Of a stretch of DNA of 64,000 bases, positions 25,211 to 34,397 are shown piece by piece (within the stretch, counting starts at the first letter, position 1; each line of letters opens with the position of its first letter). A model generated the notes under the pieces. That model saw nothing but the letters and a program-made list of their open reading frames with translations. It made no database searches and was not told where the DNA came from. The stretch spans positions 124,001 through 188,000 of the forward strand of contig NZ_SEOO01000002.1 in assembly GCF_004152865.1 (NCBI RefSeq). Reading direction: 5' to 3'. The translations under genes were made by a program, and so were the position numbers. The DNA comes from Sphingobium cupriresistens. GTDB taxonomy: Bacteria; Pseudomonadota; Alphaproteobacteria; Sphingomonadales; Sphingomonadaceae.

Positions 25211-25444
25211 ATGCAAGACCCCTATCTCTACATCATCCTGGCGACGACCAGCCTGGTCGGCCTCGCCATCATCGCGGCTGCGGGGTTGCGCGGTTGGAAC
25301 GGTTGGCTGGAGCTCAAGCGCGCCGAACTGGGCCGCCGCTTCGAGGAAGCCGCGCCGCCAAGCGCGTCGGCCCGGATCGAGGTCGCCGACCTCAAGGAGC
25401 GCATCCGCAAGCTGGAAGCCATCGCCGCGGGCGTGGATCTGTAA
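25211..25444 (+). CDS. small membrane/coiled-coil protein 4 at end of psp operon
   Basis: 77 residues: hydrophobic helix (LYIILATTSLVGLAIIAAAGL), then a charged segment and a short coiled coil (ARIEVADLKERIRKLEAIAAGVD). It shares the one-helix-plus-coiled-coil plan and the LKxRIxxLExIA pattern with the other small psp genes, but is the most diverged. AGGGAGG precedes the ATG. It ends the run and is convergent with pheT. Confidence 0.75.
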   Translation: MQDPYLYIILATTSLVGLAIIAAAGLRGWNGWLELKRAELGRRFEEAAPPSASARIEVADLKERIRKLEAIAAGVDL

Positions 25445-25509
25445 ACATCGCTTCAATGAGATGAAGGTGCTCGCGCGAGGCGGGGCCCAGTCCTAACCTC
25501 TGAACTGGA

Positions 25510-25527
25510 CTCCCGCCTTCGCGGGAG
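25510..25527. terminator. hairpin between psp operon and pheT
   Basis: CTCCCGC-CTTC-GCGGGAG, a seven-base stem with a four-base loop, in the 112-base gap between convergent genes. Similar hairpins are common between alphaproteobacterial genes. There is no T-run, so it may be a weak terminator or a repeat fragment. Confidence 0.4.
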
Positions 25528-25556
25528 CACGCTGCGCTTTCATCAGTTCGAAGGCC

Positions 25557-27974
25557 TTACCCCCGCAGCGACCCGCCCAGCTTCTGCGCGGCCTTGACCA
25601 CCGCAGCGCTGATCGCCTCCAGTTCTTCCTGGCTGAAACTCTTCTCGCCCGGCTGCAAAGTGACCTCGATCGCCAGCGACTTGAAGCCATCCTCCACGCC
25701 CGGCCCGACGAAGACGTCGAACAGGCGGACGTCGACGATGCTCTTCTTGTCCGCGCTCTTCACGCCGCGCACCAGCACATCGGCCTCGACCATGTCCGGC
25801 ACGACGAAGGCGAAGTCGCGCTTCACTGCCTGCAACGCGGGCGGCGCATAAGGCGCGCGCATGAAGCCGCTCTTGCGCTTGCCCGGAATCGCGTCGAGGA
25901 AGATTTCGCCCGCGACCACGGTTCCCGTCAGCCCGAACTGCTTCGCCAGCGACGGATGCAGCACGCCATATTCGGCCAGCACCGCCTTCGGCCCCAGCCG
26001 CAGCGTGCCGGACTGACCCGGATGATAGGCGGCCGACGCCTCTCCGAAATTCTGGAGATTGCCGACCGGCGCGCCGGCGGCCGCCAGCAGCGCGACCACT
26101 TCCGCCTTGGCGTCAAAGGCGTCGAAGCCCTGCGCCTTGCCGGCCTGCCAGCCCCGCGCCACCTTCTCGCCCGCCAGCACGAAGCCCACGGTCGCCCGCT
26201 CGCCCTGCTTGAAATAGCGGCGGCCCAGCTCGAACAGGCGAACCGACGTCGCGCTGCGATCGACATTGCGCTTGGTCGCGGACAGCAGGCCGGGCAGCAG
26301 CGATGGCCGCATGACCTTCAGTTCCTCGGAGATCGGGTTGGCCAACGTCCAATCGCCCCCGCCTACGGCGGCGGCTTCTTTTTCGGCAATGAACGACCAG
26401 TTGATCGCTTCGGCCATCCCGCGCGCAGCGGCGGTGCGGCGCACGCGACGCTCGACCAATTGCTCTGGCGTGGCGGTCGGGCGGGCGACGCCCGGCCCGC
26501 GCGGCAAGGGCGTGGACGGCACTTGGTCCAGGCCGACGATGCGCACCACTTCCTCGACGATGTCGGGCCAGCCATCGACGTCGCGGCGCCATGTCGGCAC
26601 GATGATCGTCCAGCTGCCTGGCACCATCACCGGCATTCCGTCTTCATATTCGACGCGGCTCGCCTCGCCGTCGACGCCAAAGCCCAGGCTTTCCAAGATA
26701 CGCTTTTGTTCATCTGCGGGCACATGCACGCCGGCCAGCGCCAGGCACTGGTCGGGTGCATAAACTACGGTGCGCGGCGTCGCGGGCGGCGTCCCGGCGC
26801 GGGTCGCCTCGCTGGGCGTCCCGCCGCACAGGCTCACCACCAGGCTGGTCGCGATTGACAGGCCATCGTCCAGAAAAGCGGGATCGACGCCGCGCTCGAA
26901 GCGGCCCCGCGCGTCCGACGTCAGGGTCAGCTTCTGCCCCGTCACTGCGATCCGCTCCGGCGTGAAATAGGCGCATTCGATCAGCACGTCGGTCGTGCCG
27001 TCCTGCGCGCCCGAATGTTCGCCGCCCATGATGCCGCCAATGTCGTGGACCGCTTCATCGTCGGCGATGACGGTCATCATCTCATCGACGGTGTAGCTCT
27101 TGCCGTTCAGCGCCAGCACCTGCTCGCCTGGCTTCCCCTTGCGTGCCACCAGGCCGCCCTTCAGGCTCGCCATGTCATAGACATGCAGCGGTCGGCCCAG
27201 GTCGAACATGATATAGTTGGTGATATCGACCAGCGCGCTGATCGGCTTCTGTCCGATGGCCTTGAGGCGCTTGCTCATCCATTCGGGCGACGCGCCATTG
27301 GTGACGCCGCGCACGGTCCGCGCGAAGAAGGCCGGGCAGCCGTCCACATCGTCGGTGCGCACATCCGGCCCCGGACCCACGCCCGCAATCTCCGGCACGA
27401 TGATAGCGTTCAATGTGCCGAGGCCCGCCGCCGCCAGATCGCGCGCGATCCCGCGCACGCCCATGCAGTCCTGCCGGTTCGGGGTGACGCTGACGTCGAT
27501 CACCGGATCGTTCAGCCCCGCCCAGTCGGCATAGACCTGACCCACCGGCGCGGCTGCATCCAGCTCGATGATACCGTCATGATCGTCGCCCAGCTCCAGC
27601 TCGCGCGTGGAACACATCATGCCGTTGGATTCGACGCCCCGGATCGCGGTCTTTTTCAGCACCATGCCGTTGGATGGCACGACCGCGCCCTCCACCCCGA
27701 ACACGCCCACCAACCCCGCACGGGCATTGGGCGCACCGCACACCACCTGCAACGGATTGCCGTCGCCATGATCGACGCTCAGCACCTGCAACTTGTCGGC
27801 CTGCGGGTGACGCTCGGCGGTCAGCACCTGGGCGATCTTGAACCCGGCCAGCTTCTCGGCCGGATTCTCGACACCCTCGACCTCCAGCCCGATGGCGTTC
27901 AGCCTCTTGAGGATGGTGGCAAGGTCCGCATCGGTCTTCAGATGCGTCTTGAGCCAGCTCAGGGTGAACTTCAT
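25557..27974 (-). CDS. pheT: phenylalanine--tRNA ligase beta subunit
   Basis: 805-residue beta subunit of phenylalanyl-tRNA synthetase (alpha2-beta2). Domains in order: N-terminal tRNA-binding domain (about 40-150, with [15 protein letters not shown]), B3/B4 editing region ([23 protein letters not shown]), B5, the catalytic-like core ([11 protein letters not shown]) and the C-terminal ferredoxin-fold anticodon-binding domain ([18 protein letters not shown]). ATG at 27974 makes an ATGA overlap with pheS; the much longer open frame to 28376 lies inside pheS and was rejected. Confidence 0.97.
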   Translation of the reverse strand: MKFTLSWLKTHLKTDADLATILKRLNAIGLEVEGVENPAEKLAGFKIAQVLTAERHPQADKLQVLSVDHGDGNPLQVVCGAPNARAGLVGVFGVEGAVVPSNGMVLKKTAIRGVESNGMMCSTRELELGDDHDGIIELDAAAPVGQVYADWAGLNDPVIDVSVTPNRQDCMGVRGIARDLAAAGLGTLNAIIVPEIAGVGPGPDVRTDDVDGCPAFFARTVRGVTNGASPEWMSKRLKAIGQKPISALVDITNYIMFDLGRPLHVYDMASLKGGLVARKGKPGEQVLALNGKSYTVDEMMTVIADDEAVHDIGGIMGGEHSGAQDGTTDVLIECAYFTPERIAVTGQKLTLTSDARGRFERGVDPAFLDDGLSIATSLVVSLCGGTPSEATRAGTPPATPRTVVYAPDQCLALAGVHVPADEQKRILESLGFGVDGEASRVEYEDGMPVMVPGSWTIIVPTWRRDVDGWPDIVEEVVRIVGLDQVPSTPLPRGPGVARPTATPEQLVERRVRRTAAARGMAEAINWSFIAEKEAAAVGGGDWTLANPISEELKVMRPSLLPGLLSATKRNVDRSATSVRLFELGRRYFKQGERATVGFVLAGEKVARGWQAGKAQGFDAFDAKAEVVALLAAAGAPVGNLQNFGEASAAYHPGQSGTLRLGPKAVLAEYGVLHPSLAKQFGLTGTVVAGEIFLDAIPGKRKSGFMRAPYAPPALQAVKRDFAFVVPDMVEADVLVRGVKSADKKSIVDVRLFDVFVGPGVEDGFKSLAIEVTLQPGEKSFSQEELEAISAAVVKAAQKLGGSLRG

Positions 27975-29065
27975 GCGCCCACTCCCCCGCTCAACGTAGG
28001 CACGTCCAGCGCCGAAAAACCATAATGTTTCAGCCAGCGCAGATCGCCATCGAAGAAGGCCCGCAAGTCGTTCATCCCATATTTGAGCATGGCGAGCCGG
28101 TCGACCCCGGTGCCGAAGGCGAAGCCCTGCCACTCGTCGGGGTCCAGCCCGCACGCCGCGATCACCTTGCGATTGACCATGCCGCTGCCCAGCACTTCCA
28201 GCCAGCCGCCATCGGCCGCATCGCCGTCGCCGCCAATGACCCGCTGGCCGTTGGCCAGCGTGTAGCCGACATCGACCTCGACCGACGGTTCGGTGAAGGG
28301 GAAGTAACTGGGGCGCAGGCGCAGGACGATATCCTCGCGCTCGAAAAACGCCTTCAGGAACGTCTCCAGCGTCCATTTCAGGTGGCCCAGCGTGATCCCC
28401 TTGTCGATCACCAGCCCTTCGATCTGGTGGAACATCGGCGTATGGGTCGCATCTGAGTCACTGCGATAGACGCGGCCGGGCGCGATGATGCGGATCGGCG
28501 GGGGCGTGCCATTCATCATCGTGCGAATTTGCACCGGCGACGTATGCGTGCGCAACAGCATCCGCTTCTGCCCCTCCTCGTCGGGAAAATAGAAGGTGTC
28601 GTGCATCGCGCGCGCCGGATGGGTTTCGGGAATGTTGAGCGCGGTGAAATTATGCCAGTCGTCCTCGATTTCCGGCCCGGTCGCGACCGAGAAGCCCAGG
28701 TCCGCAAAGATTTCAGCCAGTTCGTCCATCACCTGGCTCACGGGATGGACCGATCCAAACGCACCAGCATCGGCGGGCAGGGTCATGTCGACCTTCTCCG
28801 ACGCCAGCCTGGCGTCGAGCGCGGCCTGCTCCAGCGCGGCCTTCCTGTCCGCCAGCGCCGTCGTCACGCTCTCGCGCAAATCCTGGATCGGCGGCCCTTT
28901 GTCCATCCGCTCTTCCGGCGACATCGGGCCAAGCGTTTTGAGCAGGCCGGTCACCACCCCGCTCTTGCCCAGCGCGCCGACCCGCAGCGCCTCCAGCGCG
29001 TCGAGCGTGTCGGCGGCGGCGATGTCGGCGATCAGGCCGGCTTTCAATGCGCTAATTTCGGTCAT
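27971..29065 (-). CDS. pheS: phenylalanine--tRNA ligase alpha subunit
   Basis: 364-residue catalytic subunit that charges tRNA(Phe). N-terminal coiled coil (about 1-90), then class II motifs: [26 protein letters not shown] (motif 2 area) and GSGMVNRKV with [14 protein letters not shown] (motif 3). It is normally the next gene after rplT; here a LysE-type gene and a repeat stand between. Confidence 0.97.
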   Translation of the reverse strand: MTEISALKAGLIADIAAADTLDALEALRVGALGKSGVVTGLLKTLGPMSPEERMDKGPPIQDLRESVTTALADRKAALEQAALDARLASEKVDMTLPADAGAFGSVHPVSQVMDELAEIFADLGFSVATGPEIEDDWHNFTALNIPETHPARAMHDTFYFPDEEGQKRMLLRTHTSPVQIRTMMNGTPPPIRIIAPGRVYRSDSDATHTPMFHQIEGLVIDKGITLGHLKWTLETFLKAFFEREDIVLRLRPSYFPFTEPSVEVDVGYTLANGQRVIGGDGDAADGGWLEVLGSGMVNRKVIAACGLDPDEWQGFAFGTGVDRLAMLKYGMNDLRAFFDGDLRWLKHYGFSALDVPTLSGGVGA

Positions 29066-29151
29066 TTTTCTTCCAGAGCCTGTGGTGGCGGAAACATGCC
29101 CGCGGCCTTAGCGACGCCGGGCGCTCAAGGAAAGGGGCGGGCCTGGAAAGC

Positions 29152-29769
29152 TTAAGCCCGCGCCCCCAGCAACGCCCCGCCAAAGCCGATGAACATCAAT
29201 CCGGTGCCGCGGTTGAACAGCGTCTGCCGGTTCGCCGGCGCCAACCAGCGCGCCAGGCGCAGGCCACCCAGCGCGTAGACGGCGTACCAGAAGCTTTCGA
29301 TAACCACGAAACTGGCGATCAGGATCGCAAGCTGCAGCCAGAAGGGCCGGTCCAGCTCGATAAATTGGGGAAAGAGCGCCGCGGCGAAGATGATGAGCTT
29401 GGGATTGGCCAGCCCCGTCAGCAGCCCGGTGCCATAGAGGGCGCGCACGGAACGGGCGTTGGTGGCGCTCGCCTCGCTGTCGCCCACCGGCGCGCGCCAC
29501 GCCTTGATGCCGAGCCACACCAGATAGGCGACGCCGGCATAGCGCAATATGTCGAACAGCCGCGGCGACGCCTTGAGCAGGGCCCCCAGGCCCAGCGCGG
29601 ACGCGATCAGGCACAGTAGCACTGCGCTCATCAGGCCCGCCATCGTGGCGGTCGCCTTGCGCGGGCCATGGGCGATGCTCTGCGTCATCACATGCAACAT
29701 ATTGGGGCCGGGCGTGGCCGATATCAGGAAAACCGCCGTAACGTACAACCACCACAGATGCAGCGACAT
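29152..29769 (-). CDS. LysE/RhtB-family exporter
   Basis: 205-residue inner-membrane exporter of the LysE/RhtB type, whose members expel amino acids or their derivatives. The N terminus has VFLISATPGPNMLHVM, the family motif, and six hydrophobic segments follow (LLCLIASALGLGALL, GLANPKLIIFAAALFPQFI, LQLAILIASFVVIESFWYAVY). The substrate is not visible. ATG at 29769; earlier in-frame starts run into a repeat. It interrupts the usual rplT-pheS neighbourhood. Confidence 0.87.
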   Translation of the reverse strand: MSLHLWWLYVTAVFLISATPGPNMLHVMTQSIAHGPRKATATMAGLMSAVLLCLIASALGLGALLKASPRLFDILRYAGVAYLVWLGIKAWRAPVGDSEASATNARSVRALYGTGLLTGLANPKLIIFAAALFPQFIELDRPFWLQLAILIASFVVIESFWYAVYALGGLRLARWLAPANRQTLFNRGTGLMFIGFGGALLGARA

Positions 29770-29800
29770 GGAATGCGCCTTTTGGCTGAGCTTCCCCTCT

Positions 29801-29868
29801 CCGTTCATTTCGAGCGAAGTCGAGAAGCGTTTGCGCGGGCGTTTCTCGACTTCGCTCGAAACGAACGG
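29801..29868. repeat. palindromic intergenic repeat
   Basis: CGTTCATTTCGAGCGAAGT with CGAGAA on the left is mirrored by TTCTCGACTTCGCTCGAA and ACGAACG on the right, around a GC-rich loop. The CGAGCGAAGTCGAGAA core is a familiar dispersed repeat type in sphingomonads. It lies between the rplT terminator and the LysE-type gene. Confidence 0.7.
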
Positions 29869-29891
29869 GTCTTGGTCACATCCGCCAAAAC

Positions 29892-29930
29892 AAAAAAGGG
29901 CGCCGGAAGCATCTGCCCCGGCGCCCCTTT
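29892..29930 (-). terminator. intrinsic terminator of rpmI-rplT
   Basis: On the minus strand, stem GGGCGCCGG/CCGGCGCCC with a loop of eleven bases is followed by TTTTTTGTTTTG. It lies 22 bases beyond the rplT stop, so the ribosomal operon ends before the LysE-type gene and pheST. Confidence 0.9.
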
Positions 29931-29952
29931 GACGATCTTGCGATCGACTGGT

Positions 29953-30315
29953 TCAGGCTGCGGGCAGCGCAGCCTTCGCCTGGGCGATGATGGCGCTAAA
30001 CGCCTCGCCTTCGTGCATCGCAATGTCGGCCAGGACCTTGCGGTCCAGTTCGACGCCAGCCAGCTTCAGGCCATGCATGAACTGCGAATAGGTCAGGCCT
30101 TCAGCGCGGACACCCGCGTTGATGCGCTGGATCCACAGACCACGGAAGCTGCGCTTCTTGACCTTGCGATCGCGATAAGCGTACTGGCCGGCCTTTTCGA
30201 CGGCCTGGCGAGCGACGCGGATCGTGTTCTTGCGACGGCCATAATAGCCCTTCGCCTGAACCAGCAACCGCTTATGCTTCGCCTTGGTGGTTACACCACG
30301 TTTTACGCGTGCCAT
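29953..30315 (-). CDS. rplT: 50S ribosomal protein L20
   Basis: 120-residue L20, needed early in large-subunit assembly. It starts [18 protein letters not shown] and has [30 protein letters not shown] in two stretches, all hallmark L20 sequence. AAGGAGT precedes the ATG. It follows rpmI after 13 bases and has its own terminator. Confidence 0.98.
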   Translation of the reverse strand: MARVKRGVTTKAKHKRLLVQAKGYYGRRKNTIRVARQAVEKAGQYAYRDRKVKKRSFRGLWIQRINAGVRAEGLTYSQFMHGLKLAGVELDRKVLADIAMHEGEAFSAIIAQAKAALPAA

Positions 30316-30328
30316 GTGCCTCTACTCC

Positions 30329-30532
30329 TTACTTCAGGCCGTAGGGCGCCCAGAGGCGCACATGGGCAACATCCGAATCCGACAGGACGGACGTACCGCG
30401 GTTCTGGCGAATATATTTGGCATTGTGGCTGATCAGGCGGTGACGCTTGCCAGCGACGCCGTGCTTGACCTTGCCGGTCGCGGTGAACTTGAAGCGCTTC
30501 TTCACACCGCTCTTGGTCTTCATCTTGGGCAT
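30329..30532 (-). CDS. rpmI: 50S ribosomal protein L35
   Basis: 67-residue L35: [20 protein letters not shown] at the N terminus and [19 protein letters not shown] are diagnostic. It is co-transcribed with rplT. infC is not adjacent here. The 174 bases to the divergent AsmA gene contain an imperfect GC-rich hairpin near 30573-30598 that could belong to the rpmI leader. Confidence 0.97.
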   Translation of the reverse strand: MPKMKTKSGVKKRFKFTATGKVKHGVAGKRHRLISHNAKYIRQNRGTSVLSDSDVAHVRLWAPYGLK

Positions 30533-30706
30533 TTTCGTCTCCTTATCTGGCGCGACGATTACAGACAGCCCCGGCAGCCCTAGTTAGCCGGGCGGTCTCA
30601 CTGAATATCGCGAACGGCGCGCATAGGGCCACATGCGCGCAAAGGCAAGCGATTCGCGTAACTGCCCGCCCGGAGCCATTTGCCCCGCCGGGGCGTTGAG
30701 GCCGCC

Positions 30707-32869
30707 ATGGTCGATAGCGATGTGCATATCACGGAACATGCGGCCGCCGCGCCGCGCGCGGGCTATCGCGCGCACGCGACCGCGCTGCGCGAACGGTGGC
30801 GCCGGCTGCCATGGCCCGTCCGCCTCCTCCTGGCCATCATCGGCTTCCTCTTCGCGATCTGGCTGATCCTGTTCATCACCAAGGGCCGCTTTCTCAAAGG
30901 CTCCTTTGAACAGATAGTGGGCAAACGCCTGCAACGCGAAGTGCGGGTAGAGGGCGATTTCCAGCTCTATTTCGCCCCGATCAGCATCAAATTCCTGGCG
31001 GAAAAAGCGCGTATCGGCAACCTGCCCTGGGCCAGCCAGCCCGCCTTGTTCCGCGCCGACCTGATCGACGCGCGCATCGCGCCGCTCAGCTTGCTGTTTG
31101 CCGACAAGGTCCGCCTGCCCTGGCTGGAATTGCGCAACGGCGCGGTCGATCTGGAATGGTCGCGCGATCACCGGCATAATACATGGACGCTGGGTGATCC
31201 AAATGTGGAGGGCAAACCCATGGTCTTCCCGCTGATAACCCAGGCGAAGCTGGCGGGAACCACCCTGCGCTACCGCGATCCGCGGATGCAATTGAACGCC
31301 GACATCGGATTCGAGACGGTCCGGGCGCGCGACACCCGCTTCGCCAGCGACGTGCGCCTGTCGGGCACCGGCCGCATGAGGGACAAGCCCTTCACGCTCA
31401 AGGGCAGCCTCCTTTCCCCCAACGCCACGGTGTCGCGCGGCAAGAACAGCCTGCAAATGCGCGCGCAGGCCGGCGCGACGATCGTGGATGTCGCCGGCAC
31501 GCTGCGTGGCGCAACCGAATTGGAAGGCAGCGACCTGCGCCTTGTCACGCGCGGTCCCAATCTCAGCCTGTTGTTCGATTTTCTGGGCGCGGCCATCCCT
31601 GATACGCGGCCCTATCGTTTCACCTCGGCCCTGACCAAGGTGGGCGAAGAATGGCGCTTCACCCATTTGAAGGGTCGTTTTGGCGCCAGCGACCTGGCAG
31701 GCAGTTTCACCGCGTCGCTGCCCAATAATCGGCTGCTGCTTAAGGCGGACCTGGCGACCCAGACGCTCGACATCGTCGATGCCGCGCCCTTTTTCGGCTA
31801 TGATCCCGACAAGATCGAGAAGCAGGGCGCTGCCGGCGCGATCGAAACCGTGCAGGGCACGCCGCGCCTGCTGCCCGACGCGCCGTTGCGGGTGGAGGCG
31901 ATCCGCAATTTCGACGCGAATGTCAGCTATAGCGTCAAGCGCGTCCGGGCGCAGCATGTCCCCATCTCCGCCATCGCCCTGACCCTGAAACTCGACCGCA
32001 GTCTGCTGACCCTGTCGCCGCTCAGCTTCGACATGTCCGGCGGCCATGTCGCATCCGACATAGAGATCAACGCCCGCGGCGCGCCGGTGAAGACCAGCTA
32101 CGACATCCGCATGGCCCCCACCCCGATGGGCACGTTGCTCGCCCGCTGGGGTGTCGAACAATCGGGCACGACCGGCACGATTAAGGGCCGCGTGCAGATG
32201 ACCGGACTGGGCGACACGCTCCATGATTCGCTCGCGACCGCCAATGGCCGCATCGCCGTCATCCTGCCCGCCGGGTCGATGTGGGCGCGCAATGTCCAAC
32301 TGTCCGAACTCGATGTCGGCACCTTCGTCACCAAGATGTTCTCCGGCAAATTGAAACAGCCGGTGGAGATCAACTGCGGCCTGATCGCCTTCACCGTCCG
32401 CAACGGCGTGGCGGCCGCCGACCCGATCCTGATCGACACGAAGAAGAATGTGATGATCGGCCGCGGCGGCTTCTCGTTCAGGAATGAGAGCCTCGACCTC
32501 GCCTTCCGCGCCGATGGCAAGAAGATCAGCCTCTTTTCCGGCCAGTCGCCGATCGGCATCAACGGCTATTTCGCGCGGCCTGGCATCAATGTCGTCAGCC
32601 CCGAACTGCTGACCCGTGGCGGCGCGGCGCTGGCGCTGGGCGTGGTCGGCACGCCGATCGCGTCGCTGCTGGCCTTCGTCGATTCGGGTGATGCGAAGGG
32701 CGCGGCCTGCGGTCCCATCCTGGCAGGGGCGAGCGCCCAGGCGCAGCGCACCAAGCGCGGTCAACCCCGCGACGATGTCGGCCGCGGCACCACGGCCAAG
32801 GATGAGAAGGGCAGGGGCAGCAAAGGCGAGCAAAAGCGCCAGGACAAGAAATTCCTAGGCATCTTCTGA
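30707..32869 (+). CDS. AsmA-family envelope protein
   Basis: 720-residue AsmA-like protein. One membrane helix near the N terminus (about residues 35-57, LPWPVRLLLAIIGFLFAIWLILFI) precedes a long beta-rich periplasmic part (FQLYFAPISIKFLAEKARIGNLPWA; LFRADLIDARIAPLSLL) and the C-terminal AsmA signature region around NCGLIAFTVRNGVAAADPILIDT, then a basic tail. Relatives bridge inner and outer membranes and carry phospholipids. The chosen ATG at 30707 has TTGAGG upstream. It diverges from rpmI. Confidence 0.88.
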   Translation: MVDSDVHITEHAAAAPRAGYRAHATALRERWRRLPWPVRLLLAIIGFLFAIWLILFITKGRFLKGSFEQIVGKRLQREVRVEGDFQLYFAPISIKFLAEKARIGNLPWASQPALFRADLIDARIAPLSLLFADKVRLPWLELRNGAVDLEWSRDHRHNTWTLGDPNVEGKPMVFPLITQAKLAGTTLRYRDPRMQLNADIGFETVRARDTRFASDVRLSGTGRMRDKPFTLKGSLLSPNATVSRGKNSLQMRAQAGATIVDVAGTLRGATELEGSDLRLVTRGPNLSLLFDFLGAAIPDTRPYRFTSALTKVGEEWRFTHLKGRFGASDLAGSFTASLPNNRLLLKADLATQTLDIVDAAPFFGYDPDKIEKQGAAGAIETVQGTPRLLPDAPLRVEAIRNFDANVSYSVKRVRAQHVPISAIALTLKLDRSLLTLSPLSFDMSGGHVASDIEINARGAPVKTSYDIRMAPTPMGTLLARWGVEQSGTTGTIKGRVQMTGLGDTLHDSLATANGRIAVILPAGSMWARNVQLSELDVGTFVTKMFSGKLKQPVEINCGLIAFTVRNGVAAADPILIDTKKNVMIGRGGFSFRNESLDLAFRADGKKISLFSGQSPIGINGYFARPGINVVSPELLTRGGAALALGVVGTPIASLLAFVDSGDAKGAACGPILAGASAQAQRTKRGQPRDDVGRGTTAKDEKGRGSKGEQKRQDKKFLGIF

Positions 32870-32924
32870 TCGCACCCCACAGCGTCTATCCTGTGCCCGT
32901 AACGACTCGAAGGAGGAGAGGGCC

Positions 32925-33338
32925 ATGAGCGACACGCCATTCGTCATGCCGGGGGTCACCCCGCATCTCACCATCGCCGATGGCCGTGCGGGCGAAGCGA
33001 TCGCCTTCTACGCCAAAGCCTTCGGCGCCACTGAACAGAGCCGGCATCTGGCCGACGACGGCCAACGGCTCATGCATGCCCATCTCAGCATCAACGACGG
33101 TGCCTTAATGCTGAACGACCATTTTCATGAGATGGCCAATGGCGAACCGATGCCGCCGCCCGCCGCCGTCACCCTCCATCTGGAGGTCGATGATGCCGAC
33201 CTATGGTGGCGCCGCGCGGTCAATGCCGGGGCCAGCATCCGCTTTCCCCTCGATAATCAATATTGGGGCGCGCGCTACGGCCAGTTGGTCGATCCGTTCG
33301 GCCATATCTGGTCGATTGGCGGCCCGGTGAAGGATTGA
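32925..33338 (+). CDS. VOC-family (PhnB-like glyoxalase) protein 1
   Basis: 137 residues of the vicinal-oxygen-chelate fold, PhnB-like subgroup: VTPHLTIADGRAGEAIAFYAKAFGA at the start and GQLVDPFGHIWSIG at the end. Such proteins are often metal-dependent isomerases, dioxygenases or resistance proteins, but the small PhnB-like ones mostly lack a known substrate. AAGGAGG precedes the ATG. Stands alone, 54 bases after the AsmA gene. Confidence 0.88.
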   Translation: MSDTPFVMPGVTPHLTIADGRAGEAIAFYAKAFGATEQSRHLADDGQRLMHAHLSINDGALMLNDHFHEMANGEPMPPPAAVTLHLEVDDADLWWRRAVNAGASIRFPLDNQYWGARYGQLVDPFGHIWSIGGPVKD

Positions 33339-33386
33339 CGCTGCGCGATCAGTGATCCGGGTGATGATGGGCGTGCGGCGCGCTGC

Positions 33387-33555
33387 CTAGTGGATTGATT
33401 TTGACATTTGCATCCCTTGGCGGTTGGGCTGGGTCTGCAAATGTCAAAATCGCAAAATCCACTAGAAGCAAAAGATTGCTAGTGGTCCGTAAAGATTCTG
33501 ACATTTGAGCACGCCCCATCGGATAGGGTAGCAAATGTCAGAATCGGACCACTAG
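33387..33555. repeat. two-hairpin dispersed element, copy 2 (inverted)
   Basis: Reverse-complement copy of the element at 16047-16213. Both hairpins here are bounded by CTAG: one from CTAGTGGATT to AATCCACTAG (33387-33465), the other from CTAGTGGTCC-side to GGACCACTAG (33479-33555). Against copy 1, the outer stem of hairpin B changes on both arms (AACGGAT/ATCCGTT versus AGTGGAT/ATCCACT), so pairing is kept. Its right end supplies the last codons of the HisN-like gene. Confidence 0.88.
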
Positions 33556-34332
33556 CGCCTCCAGCACATCCTCCAGCCGCGCCGGATCGCCCAGCGCCAG
33601 CACATGGCCTTCGCTGTCCGCCGTCAACGGCTCGCCATTCCAGTCGCACATCAGCCCGCCCGCGCCCTCGACCACTGGCACCAGAGCGGCGAAGTCATAG
33701 CTTTGCAGGCCCGATTCGATGACGATGTCCAGGAAGCCCGACGCCAGCAGGCCGTAATTATAGCAGTCCCCGCCATAGACTGGCCCCTGGCGCGGCGACC
33801 CGCCCGATACGGCGGCGACCAGCGCCATATAGGCGGGGACGTCGCCCTCGCCGAACAGATGCGGGCTGGTGGTGGCGATGCCGGCGCCCTCCAGCGCCTT
33901 GCACGCCCGCGTGCGCACCGGCTTGCCGTTGAATGTCGTGGGCTGCCCGCTCATCCCGGCCCAGCGCTCGCGCGCGATCGGCTGGTCGATGATGCCGATG
34001 GTCGGCCATCCATCCTGCGTCAGCGCGATCAGCGTGCCGAATATCGGCCGCCCCGCAATGAAGCTGCGCGTCCCGTCGATCGGATCGAGGATCCACACCC
34101 GCTCGGCATCTTCGCGGACCGATCCATATTCCTCGCCGATGATGCCGTCGCCCGGCCGTTCCTTTTCCAATATCGCGCGGATCGCGGCCTCGGCGGCGCG
34201 GTCGGCCTCCGTCACCGGCGATTTGTCCGCTTTAAACTCCATGTCGTAACGGGCGCGGAAAAAGGGGCGGATCGCAGCCGCAGCGGCGTCGGCAAGGCGG
34301 TTGGCAAGGGCCAGGTCGTCGCGGGTTGTCAT
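33538..34332 (-). CDS. hisN: histidinol-phosphatase / inositol monophosphatase family protein
   Basis: 264-residue Mg-dependent phosphatase of the inositol monophosphatase superfamily, most like HisN: GEEYGS for the first metal Glu, WILDPIDGTRSFIAGRP for the central metal and substrate loop, and LQSYDFAALVPVVEGAGG for the last Asp. HisN removes phosphate from histidinol phosphate in histidine synthesis; inositol or nucleotide phosphates remain possible. The final six residues (ALVVRF minus the first codons) and stop come from the inverted two-hairpin repeat, so the natural C terminus may have been replaced. Confidence 0.86.
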   Translation of the reverse strand: MTTRDDLALANRLADAAAAAIRPFFRARYDMEFKADKSPVTEADRAAEAAIRAILEKERPGDGIIGEEYGSVREDAERVWILDPIDGTRSFIAGRPIFGTLIALTQDGWPTIGIIDQPIARERWAGMSGQPTTFNGKPVRTRACKALEGAGIATTSPHLFGEGDVPAYMALVAAVSGGSPRQGPVYGGDCYNYGLLASGFLDIVIESGLQSYDFAALVPVVEGAGGLMCDWNGEPLTADSEGHVLALGDPARLEDVLEALVVRF

Positions 34333-34397
34333 GCCCTTCGCCTAGCGGTTGCGTCCCCGTTGCGCTAGACTGAACGGCGCAAGAGAAGGAGAGGAAA

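Noticed and set aside
27975-28376. Upstream extension of the pheT frame
   Set aside because: It lies inside pheS; the ATGA-linked start at 27974 fits PheT length and N-terminal sequence.
30584-32833. 749-codon frame opposite the AsmA-family gene
   Set aside because: Antisense shadow; the sense frame has a membrane helix, ribosome-binding site and family pattern.
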